Shown here piece by piece: positions 44,316 through 53,491 of a stretch of 64,000 nucleotides of DNA (position 1 is the first letter of the stretch; each line of letters begins with the position of its first letter). The notes beneath the pieces were generated by a model that was not told the origin of the DNA, ran no database searches, and saw only the letters and a program-made list of their open reading frames with translations. The position numbers and the translations under genes were made by a program. Source of the stretch: CAWAWP01 sp963841205. Lineage in GTDB: Bacteria; Chloroflexota; Ktedonobacteria; Ktedonobacterales; JADMIN01. The stretch covers positions 124,001-188,000 of the forward strand of contig CAWJCH010000012.1 of NCBI GenBank assembly GCA_963841205.1. Direction: 5' to 3'.

Positions 44316-46090
44316 GCTCTTCCGCACTTTTGGTGAAGGGGAGGCGTTGTCCCTGGACTCATCTCCGTTAGGCTGCAGTGTGGAAGAGCACGCGTTGGCG
44401 GAGGAGATCGAACTTGGCGCGGCCGTCCATCTGCCGCTTGAGCAGTTTGAGGCGATTGACCTGCCCTTCAATCGGCCCCTGGCTCCAGTCAGAGCGGAGA
44501 GCCGCCTGCACGGCGGCCTCATCCGCGCGGAGGCCACGCGCGAAGCCAACCAGCTCGGAGATGCCGCACTGCGCACACGGTTCCAACCAGGGTGCCAACT
44601 GCTCGGGGCAGTGCGGGGTGAGGATGGCACGGGAGGTGGTGAGCAAGCGCTGTGCCTCGGCAATCGGCGGGCAGCGCTGCTTGAGCGCCGCGACATACGT
44701 CCCTTCGCGCTCGGACAACGCCTCCTGCGCCTTCCACAGGAGCCAGCGCGTCTTGCGCGTTGAGTCGTAGCGGACCTCGTCCTTGGCCGGCAACGCCATA
44801 CCCGGCACTCCCGGCAGCGGCGCCGGCTCGCGCCACGTGCTGACCAGGCGCCGGACCCCGCTAGCGCTGCAGGGGTAGCCCTGTGCCCGGATTTCCCGCC
44901 ACAGCTGCCGCACATTGTGTTCGCCGGCATTCCAGCGGTTGCGCAGGCAGATAGGGCAGGTAGGGCAGGTAGCGGTCAATCCGCCGGGGACGGGGATGGA
45001 GCGCGATCTCGGGGAAGGCCGCCACCCGCAGGAACTTCGCGACGGTTGCCCGTGCGATCCCAAGGCGTCGGGCGATCTGGTGGGCTGAGGCCCCTTGCTG
45101 CGTGAGGGCCACCACCTGCTGAAAGTGCTGCTCGCGTGCCGCATGCCGCTCCTGTTTGCGGCGCGCGTCCGCCGCCGATTTTGGCGCACGCGGAACCGCA
45201 CCGGCCGGCGCGCTGCGTTGCGCCGCCTCGTGCAGGCGCGTATGGTAGCGGGTCAGACAGCGGTCCAGGACCTCACCGGCATTGACGAGCAGATGAAAGC
45301 GGTCGGCGATCTGTTCGGCTTGTGGCGCGCCTATTGTGGCGCGCCCACCGCCTAGTCGCCGCCGCGATCTCGGCTCACCACCCGCACCTCAGGATGCTGG
45401 CGCACCCACCGCGCAAAGGCGATTTCTGAGCGCTCGGGCAGCAGATCGACCACCCGCCGGCGCTCGAGGTCGACCAGCATCGTGCCATAGGTAACGCCAC
45501 GTCGCAAGGCGAAATCGTCGACGCTGAGCACGTGCAGCGCCTGCGGCAGAGCAAACGTGGTCCGACGGATGGTCCGGAGCACCGTGTCCCGGCTGCCCAA
45601 CAGCGCTCCTGGCGCGAGGTGGCGCAGGAGTCGACTGCCTGCGCTTCCCGCGAGCAGAAATCCTACCAGCTCAACCAGCTGACGCAGACGCACGGTGCGC
45701 CGTGCATACGGGGCGACCACTCTGGGGAGTCGTTCGGTGAAGATCGCGCGTGAGCACGTCGGCTGGTCGCAGAAGAATCGGCGTACGTGCAGGTGGAGAC
45801 CTACCGCAACGCCACACCAGGGCAGGTCTGCCACCCGGCGCGTGTACCGCGAATGCACGCGCGCCGGCCCAGCGCCACGCAGAGGACAGGGCGTGCTGTC
45901 GGCGTGTGCTCGAACAACGGCGGTAATCCCCGTCGTCGTCCCGACCAACGTCACGAGCTCCACCTGCGTCGGATCGGGGAGCAGAGCGGCCTGTGCCATG
46001 CGCTTGCTCTCAGTCGTGAAGAGACGGAGGAAACGCTAGCACACGACCGAGGATCACCACCCCCTTGATTCACCAAAAGTGCGTTAGACC
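44316..46090 (-). mobile_element. ISL3-family insertion sequence, degraded
   Basis: Inverted ends: CGCACTTTTGGTGAA at 44323-44337 and its exact complement at 46069-46083. With seven outer bases (GCTCTTC against GGTCTAA) these make 22-bp ends with 19 matches. The transposase fills the interior on the minus strand. No clear 8-bp target duplication is seen, so the flanks have changed or the ends are misplaced by a base or two. A second element (IS630) lies 35 bp to the right. Confidence 0.75.
44368..45999 (-). pseudogene. ISL3-family transposase, broken
   Basis: The N-terminal half (45999 to 45352) is intact: a zinc-finger-like C...C region (RRFFCDQPTCSRAIFTERLP), then the DDE start VDDFALRRGVTYGTMLVDLE and VVSRDRGGD. 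It then meets a stop at 45352-45354. The next part (IADRFHLLVNAGEVLDRCLT) is out of frame because of a 14-bp tandem duplication (45320-45333 and 45334-45345). A second shift near 44950, in a short gggcaggta-type repeat, separates the HTH section from the C-terminal HNVRQLWREIRAQGYPCSA and IEGQVNRLKLLKRQMDGR blocks. The gene cannot be expressed as one protein. Confidence 0.82.
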
Positions 46091-46125
46091 CACGGGATGT
46101 GCAACGAGATGCCATCTGCCAACTA

Positions 46126-47198
46126 CTGACCTCGGCGTGAGAGCATGAATCTTGCGAGCACTGGGGGTATGAGTACATCCAAGAGACTCGCGGACTCCTG
46201 GGAATGGCAGCGTCAGCGCGCCTGGGAGTTGCACCACCAAGGTTGGTGGCAGAAGGACATCGCGGCAGCGTTGGGCGTCAGTTGCGCCGCCGTCTGCCAG
46301 TGGATCAAGCGGGCGCACGAGAAGGGCGTGGAGGCGCTGCGCACGCAGCCCCGCCCCGGTGGCCCCGCCAAGTTGACGGTCGAGCAGCGCGCCCAGATCC
46401 CGGCGTTGTTGGCGCGCGGGGCCGAGACGTATGGATTCCGCGGCGACGTGTGGACGGCCAGCCGCGTCGCGGTGGTGATCTGGCGCACCTTTGGTGTCCG
46501 CTATCACCGCGATCAGGTCAGCCGCTTGTTGCGCCAGGCGGGCTGGAGTCGCCAGCAGCCTATCGAGCGGGCCACGCAGCGCGACGAGCAGGCCATTGCG
46601 CAGTGGTATGCCGAGCGCTGGCCAGCGCTCCAAAAAAAGCAGCTGAGGAAGGTTCCACCATCGTCTGGGGAGACGAAGCCGGTTTCTACCTGTTGCCCTT
46701 GGCGGTGCGCACGTGGGCGCCGCGGGGGCAGACGCCGATCCTACACGTCCCCCTGCCCCATGACCATCTGGCAGCGATCAGTGGCATCACGCTGGACGGG
46801 CGCCTCGACCTGCAGACGCGGAAAGACGCCTTCAACGCCGAAGGGGTCGTGGGCTTCCTGCGCGTGAGGCACGCGCAAGCTGCGCGGCAAGGTCCTGGTC
46901 ATCTGGGACGGATCGCCGATCCACAAGGGGCAGCCGATCAAGGATTTCCTCACGCGCGGCGCGGCGAAGCGCCTCCACCTGGAACGCTTGCCCGGCTACG
47001 CGCCCGACCTCAATCCGGACGAGGGGATCTGGAACTTGCTCAAGCGCGTCGAGCTCAAGAACCGCTGCTGCCGCGACCTGGCCGAACTCAACCTGGAGCT
47101 GCGCCGCGCCAAAGAGCGCTTGCGCTACAAGCGCGACCTCATCCAGGCCTGTTCGGTCCACTGTGGCTACTCGGTTTAGCAAACGATGCCGAGGTCAG
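46126..47198 (+). mobile_element. IS630-family insertion sequence
   Basis: CTGACCTCGGC at 46126-46136 and its complement at 47188-47198 form the ends, and both are bordered by TA (46124-46125 and 47199-47200), the duplicated target dinucleotide of IS630/Tc1 elements. The 1073-bp element carries a single transposase gene. It sits between the ISL3 element and a frameshifted methyltransferase gene, just upstream of the latter's promoter region. Confidence 0.85.
46169..47179 (+). pseudogene. IS630-family transposase with one likely programmed and one true frameshift
   Basis: The N-terminal helix-turn-helix part (WELHHQGWWQKDIAAALGVS) continues to LLRQAGWSRQQP. At 46633-46639 the frame changes by -1 at A_AAA_AAG, a canonical slippery heptamer in the correct register; the shifted frame gives VWGDEAGFYLLP with the first catalytic Asp. 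Near 46864 there is a second shift of the opposite sign, with no slippery site, after which VLVIWDGSPIHKG (second Asp) and GYAPDLNPDEGIWNLLK (catalytic Glu) follow. The first shift may be translational; the second inactivates the gene. Confidence 0.82.
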
Positions 47199-47290
47199 TA
47201 GGTGATTACCACCTGAATCTCACTCCTCAAAGGTATCTCGCTACTATACTGTCAGGAAGAGATGCGGTCGCTACCCCGCAAGAGAGGGCT

Positions 47291-48065
47291 ATGACACAAG
47301 CTTCTTACAATGATATCGCCGAATGGTACGATCAGTTTCTGCGCGACCGACCGGTCTACACCGAAGTGATCCTGCCGAACCTGTTGGCGTTGGTCGGAGA
47401 GGTCGAGGGGGAAGTCATTTGTGATCTGGCCTGCGGGCAAGGTTGGATCGCACGCGAGCTGGCCCGACGCGGAGCGCTGGTCACCGGTCTCGACCTGGCG
47501 CCGAACCTGCTGGCGCTCGCACGACCACTATGAAGAGCAGGAGCCACTGGGAATCGAGTATGTGGAAGGAAACGCCGAGCGTGCTGAACAGCTCCGCGAC
47601 GGCCAGTTTAGCGGCTGTGTCTGTGTCCTGGCACTCATCAATATCCCCGATCTTCGCGCCACCTTCGAGAGCGTACGACGGATTCTCCAGCCAGGCGGCT
47701 GGTTGGTGTTTGCCATTACGCACCCCTGTTTCGAGACCCCGCACGCGCAGTGGACACCTCTGTCTGATCCAGCGCATGCACTGGCTCGGACCGTCACGGG
47801 CTATTTTGACGAACGCCTGTGGTATTCCGCCAACCCCGACGGCGTCCGCAGCCGGGTTGGGGACTATCACCGCATGCTCAGCACCTATCTCAACACGCTC
47901 GTGGCCGCCGGTTTTGTCCTGGAACAGGTCCTCGAACCACGCCCATCTGCCAGGCAAGCTGAACTGGTACCTGGCAACCGCGAAGTCCCGACCCTCCTGC
48001 TGATTCGTGCACATACGGCACAGGGTGACTGTACCCAAGCGACGAAGCACCTCAGGAACGAATGA
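47291..48065 (+). pseudogene. Class I SAM-dependent methyltransferase, frameshifted
   Basis: ATG 47291 starts YNDIAEWYDQFLRDRP and the SAM motif VICDLACGQGWIARELARRG. The frame then stops at 47531. The +1 frame carries the rest without a break: YEEQEPLGIEYVEGNAERAE, then LINIPDLRATFESVRRILQP, THPCFETPHAQW and a normal end at 48065. One indel near 47525 explains the break. Together about 257 residues of a UbiE/YcgJ-like enzyme. The IS630 insertion lies 90 bp upstream; the substrate is unknown. Confidence 0.78.
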
Positions 48066-48607
48066 GGGCCATCGTCTCGCCGTACTAGCAAGGCTGGAGG
48101 AGATCCAGGACCCTCTGCAACTCCCGTCACCTGGATGCTCGTCACCAGGAGCGGAGCACGCGCATTGCGTCCCAGGCGCTCGAGCCAACTCAGGCGCCGG
48201 TGGCAGCGAGCTGCACGAGGGGGACGAGTCGGTGGCGATACGCTGGCGGGTAAGGTGGCCAGCGTCACAGTTTGCTGACGCCAATGCGCCATCCAGGAGC
48301 GCCGCAGCTGGCGCCCCGCGACCTCGTTCCACCGGATGGCCGCTGCGGCAGTCGCCGGGCGGGGATGCAGAACGATCTCGGTGATCCGCCGACACCTCGT
48401 TGCGCATCCCGTGGGGAGAGCCCACACCGGGGAGCAGGTCAGATCTCGCCAGCTTCCCACATAGGGTACAGTGAGGTTACGGAGTTTCGTGGTCATCGTT
48501 TGGCGCCACTGAAGCGATTGCGTGGCTTCGAGCGAGCGATGTCGGTAGGGTTCAGTGGCCCTCGCCGTATTCGGCCGCACATCGGGTGGTATGCGCACAC
48601 ATGCCGC
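48066..48607. other. Gene-free stretch before galT
   Basis: No convincing coding frame. The galT frame stays open here, but its residues are Arg/Pro/Gly-rich and unlike the family. A possible remnant of a deleted gene; no repeats or hairpins stand out. Confidence 0.35.
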
Positions 48608-49555
48608 ATGTTGGTGGGAACAGGGATAATCAGTGTGTCGTCCCTTTCACAACGGGTCGTGAATAACCCGATGCTCGGCGAGCCGGTGGTGCAGACGCCA
48701 GGGCGCATGAGCCGTGGCGAGCACGCCGCGGAGTGCCCGTTTTGCGAGGCGGTTGCCGCGGGCCAGTGGCCGGAGGGCGAAACGACCTGGATGCGACCGA
48801 ACGACTTCCCGCCGCTCAGGCCCCCGATCGGTGAGTGCTACGTGCTTCTCTACGCCCGCGCACACGACCAGTCCTTTGCGCAGCTCGGCCAGGATCAGGT
48901 GTGCGACGTGATCTCGCTCTGGCGGAGTGCCTACCTAGATCTGAGCAGCCGCTACCCGTGCGTCATGACGTTTGAGAACGCGGGCCCTGCCGTCGGCCAG
49001 ACGCAGCCACATCCCCACGGACAGACGTACGCCACCGCATTCTTGCCTCCGACCCTCACGCGTGAGCTTGCCCAAGCGGAGGCATATCACGCCAGCGGCA
49101 AAGGCTGCCTCTTCTGCGACGTTATGAGCCAGGAACTCCGGGCGCAGCGGCTGGTGATCCAGACCGCGCATTGGGTTGGGTTTGTGCCGCCCTATGCGCG
49201 ATACCCGTATGAGGTCCACCTTTACACTCGCGCGCATATGGCGAACCTCGGAGGTCTGCCTGTGGCGGGCGGGGCGATCGCGGAGCTTGCCGCGGCGCTG
49301 CTCGCGGTCGTACACGCATATGATCGCGTCTTCGAAGGGCCGATGCCGTACATGCTCGCGATACACCAACTCGCCAGCGAACGGTTCCACCTGCACCTCG
49401 AACTGCTTCCGGTTGGTCGAGCGCCGGGCAGGCTGAAATACGCCGCGAGCTCTGAGACCGGATTCGGACTCTGGCTGAACGACGCGCTGCCCGAGCACAA
49501 GGCGTCTGAGCTGCGCGCGGCGATCGCCACCGAGGGACGAGCGCATGGCGACTGA
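48608..49555 (+). CDS. galT: Galactose-1-phosphate uridylyltransferase GalT
   Basis: It exchanges UMP between UDP-glucose and galactose-1-phosphate in the Leloir pathway. Motifs: a zinc knuckle ECPFCEAVAAG, PNDFPPLRPP, FENAGPAVGQTQPHPHGQTY with the catalytic HPH, CLFCDV, and YARYPYEVHLY. The start is uncertain: ATG 48608, GTG 48656 or ATG 48671 are all possible and none has a good ribosome site; the first gives about 315 residues. The N-terminus is therefore slightly shorter than in the standard enzyme. The stop overlaps the galK start by 11 bp. Confidence 0.9.
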   Translation: MLVGTGIISVSSLSQRVVNNPMLGEPVVQTPGRMSRGEHAAECPFCEAVAAGQWPEGETTWMRPNDFPPLRPPIGECYVLLYARAHDQSFAQLGQDQVCDVISLWRSAYLDLSSRYPCVMTFENAGPAVGQTQPHPHGQTYATAFLPPTLTRELAQAEAYHASGKGCLFCDVMSQELRAQRLVIQTAHWVGFVPPYARYPYEVHLYTRAHMANLGGLPVAGGAIAELAAALLAVVHAYDRVFEGPMPYMLAIHQLASERFHLHLELLPVGRAPGRLKYAASSETGFGLWLNDALPEHKASELRAAIATEGRAHGD

Positions 49556-50771
49556 GGCGTTGCCCCCGCCGATTGCGGAGCAGATCACCGCTGAGGCCCG
49601 CGAGCACCTGCATTTGCAGGGCCGGATGCTTGCCGCTTGGGCACCCGGGCGCGTGAACTTGATCGGGGAGCACACCGATTACAACGGCGGCTGGGTGTTG
49701 CCGGTCAGCGTCGCTCGCGTCATGTGCCTGGGCGGACAGATTGATTCAGAAGGCGGCACGGTCAGACTCTACTCGCCGCGCTACCAGCAAATCGTGAGCT
49801 TCAACATCGCCGATCCGCCCACGGCGGCGCGTGATCAGGGCCAGCCGCTGTGGGCGCGATATGTAGCGGGGGCCGTCTCCGTGCTCCAGGAGCAGGGGCG
49901 CACGATTCCTGGCTTCAGCGCCGCACTCGACGGCGACGTCCCGCTCGGCGGCGGCATGAGCTCATCGGCGGCACTGATCGTCGCGACGCTGACCTGGCTC
50001 GACGCCGCGCTTGGCCTCGGCCTAGCGCCACTCGACGCGGCTCGTATCGGCCAACTCGCGGAACAACTCGGCACGGGCGTGCACGTGGGCATCCTTGATC
50101 ACGCAGCGTCCACGCTGGGCGCACGCGGGCACGCCACGCTGATCGATTGCCGGTCTCTCGACTTTCAGCACATCCCCCTAGCGTTGGAGGGCGCGAGCTT
50201 GCTGATCTGTGACTCCGGCGTCTCCCGTTCGCTTGCGGACTCGGCATACAACGAACGGCGGGCGGAGTGCGAAAGTGGGTTGCAGGTGCTCGCCTCGGCT
50301 CTGCGGCGCGCGGGCGCTACGCGCTCGATCGCGGCGCTGCGAGACGTCACGTGGGACGAGTATTTACGCCTGGGCGGCGAGGTGCCACAGCCGGCACGAG
50401 CACGGGTCCGCCATGTCCTGACGGAGAACCTGCGGACACTGGATGCCGTTGAGACACTGCGCCAGAACAACGCGGAAGGCTTCGGGCGACTCGTTCTCGA
50501 ATCTCACGCCAGCCTGCGCGACGACTTCGCCGTCAGCAGCGCGGAGCTCGATGCCATCGTCGAGATTGCCATGGGCGTCCCCGGCGCCCTTGGCGCCCGC
50601 ATGACCGGGGCAGGCTTCGGCGGTGGCGTGCTCATCGTCGCCAGGACTGAAACGGTCGAAGGCATCAGGGCCGCGCTGCGGCGCGAATATCCGGCGCGCA
50701 CCCCTCTCAAGCCAACCTTTTTCGACGTCGTCCCGAATGGAGGTCCAGGGGTGGCGTGGATCGGCCCATAG
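49545..50771 (+). CDS. galK: Galactokinase GalK
   Basis: It phosphorylates galactose with ATP. The 408-residue GHMP kinase has the galactokinase signature WAPGRVNLIGEHTDYNGGW, the ATP loop PLGGGMSSSAALIVATL and the C-terminal GARMTGAGFGGGVLIV. ATG 49545 lies within the end of galT, so the two are co-translated. A galE or mutarotase gene is not seen in the window. Confidence 0.96.
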   Translation: MATEALPPPIAEQITAEAREHLHLQGRMLAAWAPGRVNLIGEHTDYNGGWVLPVSVARVMCLGGQIDSEGGTVRLYSPRYQQIVSFNIADPPTAARDQGQPLWARYVAGAVSVLQEQGRTIPGFSAALDGDVPLGGGMSSSAALIVATLTWLDAALGLGLAPLDAARIGQLAEQLGTGVHVGILDHAASTLGARGHATLIDCRSLDFQHIPLALEGASLLICDSGVSRSLADSAYNERRAECESGLQVLASALRRAGATRSIAALRDVTWDEYLRLGGEVPQPARARVRHVLTENLRTLDAVETLRQNNAEGFGRLVLESHASLRDDFAVSSAELDAIVEIAMGVPGALGARMTGAGFGGGVLIVARTETVEGIRAALRREYPARTPLKPTFFDVVPNGGPGVAWIGP

Positions 50772-51158
50772 CCGCACCAGTGCCGCGCGCACTTTAGACG
50801 GTGCTGATGATGTGCTTGAGGTGCGCACGCGCCATGAAAGAGCCATGCGCTGCCTCCTGAGACGATCGACTGATACCTGGGAGTGCAGGGAGGGATGCGG
50901 CTAGGCGCAAGGCGCTAGGGTAGCGTAAGAATCGTTGGATCGAGAGTTCAACTCGGTCCGAGGCTCATCACGTCTGGGCACAGCGCGACGCATCCGAGCG
51001 AGGTGTCGCTCTCGTGTGAGGGGAGCACGAGAGTACATGACGGTGCCCGTGATCCGTGAGATCGGCTTCGGACTCGCTAGTACAGCCAAGAAGAGGGGAA
51101 GACAGGACCCGTGGACCAAGAGGGTTGATGCGGTCCGCCCCTATCTGGCTTCTCGGTA

Positions 51159-51198
51159 GGGTAGGCGGGACTCGAACCCGCACGCGGCTCAGGCCGCG
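51159..51198 (-). other. tRNA-like 3' fragment (T-arm and a variable-arm-like hairpin)
   Basis: On the minus strand the sequence ends in a T-arm: stem GCGGG/CCCGC (51165-51169 with 51177-51181) around TTCGAGT, followed by CTACCC as half of an acceptor stem. Before it is a hairpin GCCGCG/CGCGGC (51183-51188 with 51193-51198) like the long variable arm of a class II tRNA. I could not find a matching 5' acceptor strand or a proper anticodon arm, so this is a fragment or an unusual tRNA-like RNA, not an intact tRNA. Confidence 0.35.
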
Positions 51199-51359
51199 CA
51201 CGATTGCAATTTCTAACCCCGGCGTATCCCTGCGTGCCCACGCGTAGCGCAACATGCCGAGAGTGGGCTACACAACTTGGTGTCGCGATCCTCGTGCGTC
51301 TCCTCTCGTCCCTCGGTTCGGCTGTACCAGTGGTCGTCGCGACCAATGGTGGATCGTAG

Positions 51360-51389
51360 CTCCGTGGCTCCGTGGCTCCGTGGCTCCGT
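51360..51389. repeat. 8-bp tandem repeat
   Basis: The unit CTCCGTGG occurs three times in full and once in part (3.75 copies). It is non-coding and probably arose by slippage. Confidence 0.7.
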
Positions 51390-51461
51390 CGCAACCATGG
51401 CGCGAGAGTGACTCAGTGGGGACTTGGGATAGGTTGTGGTGTCCCCGAAAACTGGTTGAAA

Positions 51462-51563
51462 CGCACTTTTGGTGATCTGGGGATGCGCGGAGAGAAGCGG
51501 GCTAATTGCAAGGGTAGACAATACAGAGAGCAATGGGCTCTTGCGCACTTTTGGTGATCGGGG
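51462..51563. repeat. Two orphan ISL3-type element ends in direct orientation
   Basis: CGCACTTTTGGTGATC at 51462-51477 recurs at 51544-51559, where it is preceded by GGGCTCTTG, the typical outer bases of an ISL3 end. The first 14 bases equal the ends of the ISL3 element at 44323/46083. No transposase lies between them; they are scars of former ISL3 copies or a tiny non-autonomous derivative. Confidence 0.6.
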
Positions 51564-51736
51564 TGGCGAAGGGGGAAGCGGGTCAAGAGGAAGAGATCGG
51601 TGTAGTCGCGAAACCCGCTGCAGCAGCATAGTCATACCTACAACGACGTGACAAACGCAGCGGCGATCATCTAAATCGCGCAAGAGCCGAGCAATGGACA
51701 CGCTACTTCTCATTGCTCTCGTTATGGCTGTGGCTG

Positions 51737-52681
51737 TCAGGGCACGAGCACGATCTTGCCAAGTGTGTGGCCCTGTGCCAGTTCACGATATGCCGACTGA
51801 ACATCATCCAGCGCATAGACGTGCGCGATGGGGACCACTACGTTGCCCTTGCTAATCGCATCGGCTAGGTCCGCCAAGACGTGGATGCGGTCGCTTTCGC
51901 TGTCGATGGCACTGCCGCCCTCGGCCTTCACCCCATATTTTGCGGGGGCGTCAAAGTTGGCGATGGTATCGATGCGTTCCGGGCGCACGCCAAGCGCGAG
52001 CGCCAACTCGACGTAACCCGCACCATACGTGTCGATGAAGGCGTCGATTGGTCCCCCTGCCACGGCACGGATGCGCTCCGCCGCACCCTCGCCATACGCG
52101 ATGGGGATGACGCCACGCAGCTTGAGCCATGGATGATGCGCGGGGCTCGACAGTCCGATGACCTTGGCGCCCGCAGCCGTGGCTACCTGCACCACCAGAG
52201 AGCCGACACCCCCGGCAGCATTCGAGACGACCAGCGTATCCCCTGCTTTCAACCCCACGGCGCGGATCGCGGCAATGGCGGTGGAACCAGCCACATAGAG
52301 GGTACCCGCAGCTTCCCACGGGACGTTGGCGGGACGGGGCGTCAGGTGAGCCGCCGGAACGACCACAAAATCCGCATGGCTGGTGGGATTTTGGGGGAAC
52401 ACCGCTGTGTAGCCAATCACCTCGTCACCGGCGGCGAATTGCGACACACCAGGGCCAAGCTCAGCGACGATGCCCGCGAAATCAGAGCCTTCGCCGGAGG
52501 GAAACGTCGTGGGCCAGATGCTCTGCAGGAAACCCTCCCGAAGCCCAGCTTCACTGGGATTGATGCCAGTGGCCTTTACCCGCACCAGCACCTCACCCTG
52601 CAGAGGGGTTGGACGTTCGACCTTCACAACCTGCAAGACATCGATTCCGCCGTACTGATCGAAGCGGACGGCTTTAGGCAT
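51737..52681 (-). CDS. Zinc-independent NADPH:quinone oxidoreductase-like (MDR family)
   Basis: The 314-residue protein opens MPKAVRFDQYGGIDVLQVV, has a GroES-like domain with GSDFAGIVAELGPGVSQF and VIGYTAVFP, then the Rossmann loop SNAAGGVGSLVVQVA and the ending GHTLGKIVLVP. Structural-zinc cysteines are absent, as in the quinone reductase branch. It should reduce quinones or enones using NADPH. Monocistronic. Confidence 0.92.
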   Translation of the reverse strand: MPKAVRFDQYGGIDVLQVVKVERPTPLQGEVLVRVKATGINPSEAGLREGFLQSIWPTTFPSGEGSDFAGIVAELGPGVSQFAAGDEVIGYTAVFPQNPTSHADFVVVPAAHLTPRPANVPWEAAGTLYVAGSTAIAAIRAVGLKAGDTLVVSNAAGGVGSLVVQVATAAGAKVIGLSSPAHHPWLKLRGVIPIAYGEGAAERIRAVAGGPIDAFIDTYGAGYVELALALGVRPERIDTIANFDAPAKYGVKAEGGSAIDSESDRIHVLADLADAISKGNVVVPIAHVYALDDVQSAYRELAQGHTLGKIVLVP

Positions 52682-52922
52682 GGGTGTTCCTCCACGATTC
52701 TGGCAGCGTCAGATGGATTGTCTACTGAGACGGTAGCAAGTCCGGCGGACGTGCGCAGCAAGTGTCGCGTTGCGGCATCACACCAGAGGACGAGAACGCC
52801 GCGTTGCGAGCGCAGGTGAGGCGGACTGCCGCTCGCTTTTGGTGCTCTCGGCGCCAACGTCAGGTTGGCTTGTTGGCTGGCGATACGAGGAAGATGGTGC
52901 CACCTCGGCAAGCGAAACGGCT

Positions 52923-53420
52923 TTATGAGGTCTGCGGCGCCAATTCAACAACCGGAATGCTGCGGGATGTCTTCTCCTGATACTCACGGAACTGCGGATA
53001 CCGCTGCGCCCACCTCGCGTAGATGCTGTCGTGCTCCTCACCGGTAACGGATTGCGCGATGGCAGTGTAAGTCTGGTCGCCGATCTCGACAGTGACCTCG
53101 GGATGGGCGAGCAGGTTGTGATACCAATCGGGGTTGGCGGGCCCGCCTCCTGTGGAGGCGAAGACGAACAGTCGGTCGCCCTCACGGAGGTACATCACGG
53201 GGTTCGTGCGGCGCTGGCCGCTCTTTGCGCCGGTGGTCGTGAGCAAGAGCAACGGCCTGCCTTCCCAGATGCCACCGACCTGCCCCTTATTCGCCCGGAA
53301 CTCCTCAACCGTCTGCCGATTCCAGTCATTCCTGTCAGGCACTGGTTTCCTCCACTGCAATGGCTGCCGAACTGATCTGGTCAGCATCCCATTCTCGTAC
53401 ATAGCGCCTCTCACGTACAA
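52923..53420 (-). CDS. F420-type deazaflavin-dependent nitroreductase family protein
   Basis: About 140-165 residues, depending on the start. DWNRQTVEEFRANKGQVGGI, then LLLLTTTGAKSGQRRTNPVMY and ASTGGGPANPDWYHNLLAHP, are the marks of the DDN/FDOR-B family, a split beta-barrel that binds deazaflavin F420 or, in some members, fatty acids or FMN. If F420 is used, the organism must make it; no F420 genes are in the window. An upstream start at 53420 adds a short basic leader. Confidence 0.88.
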   Translation of the reverse strand: MYVRGAMYENGMLTRSVRQPLQWRKPVPDRNDWNRQTVEEFRANKGQVGGIWEGRPLLLLTTTGAKSGQRRTNPVMYLREGDRLFVFASTGGGPANPDWYHNLLAHPEVTVEIGDQTYTAIAQSVTGEEHDSIYARWAQRYPQFREYQEKTSRSIPVVELAPQTS

Positions 53421-53491
53421 AAACTAACGTCGAGGACGCGGCGGCGCGATGCGCATATCGCGCTATTCGTCGAGCGGATCGCGGATCGCGC

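Larger units (their letters stand above)
50772..51736. other. Gene-free stretch rich in element remnants
   Basis: About 960 bp without a credible gene. It contains a tRNA-like fragment (51159-51198), an 8-bp tandem repeat (51360-51389) and two orphan ISL3 ends (51462-51563), described separately. The first 150 bp after galK show nothing recognisable. Confidence 0.5.

Noticed and set aside
43272..44930. A 552-codon frame joining the PfkB kinase to an N-terminal extension
   Set aside because: The extension is an out-of-frame reading of the ISL3 transposase; true kinase similarity starts at about 44200.
47481..48425. Minus-strand 314-codon frame over the methyltransferase pseudogene
   Set aside because: Antisense of clear methyltransferase motifs; no domain of its own.
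52762..52980. Short plus-strand frame with ENAALRAQVRR, resembling a transposase coiled coil
   Set aside because: Too short, no other transposase motif, and it overlaps the deazaflavin reductase gene.
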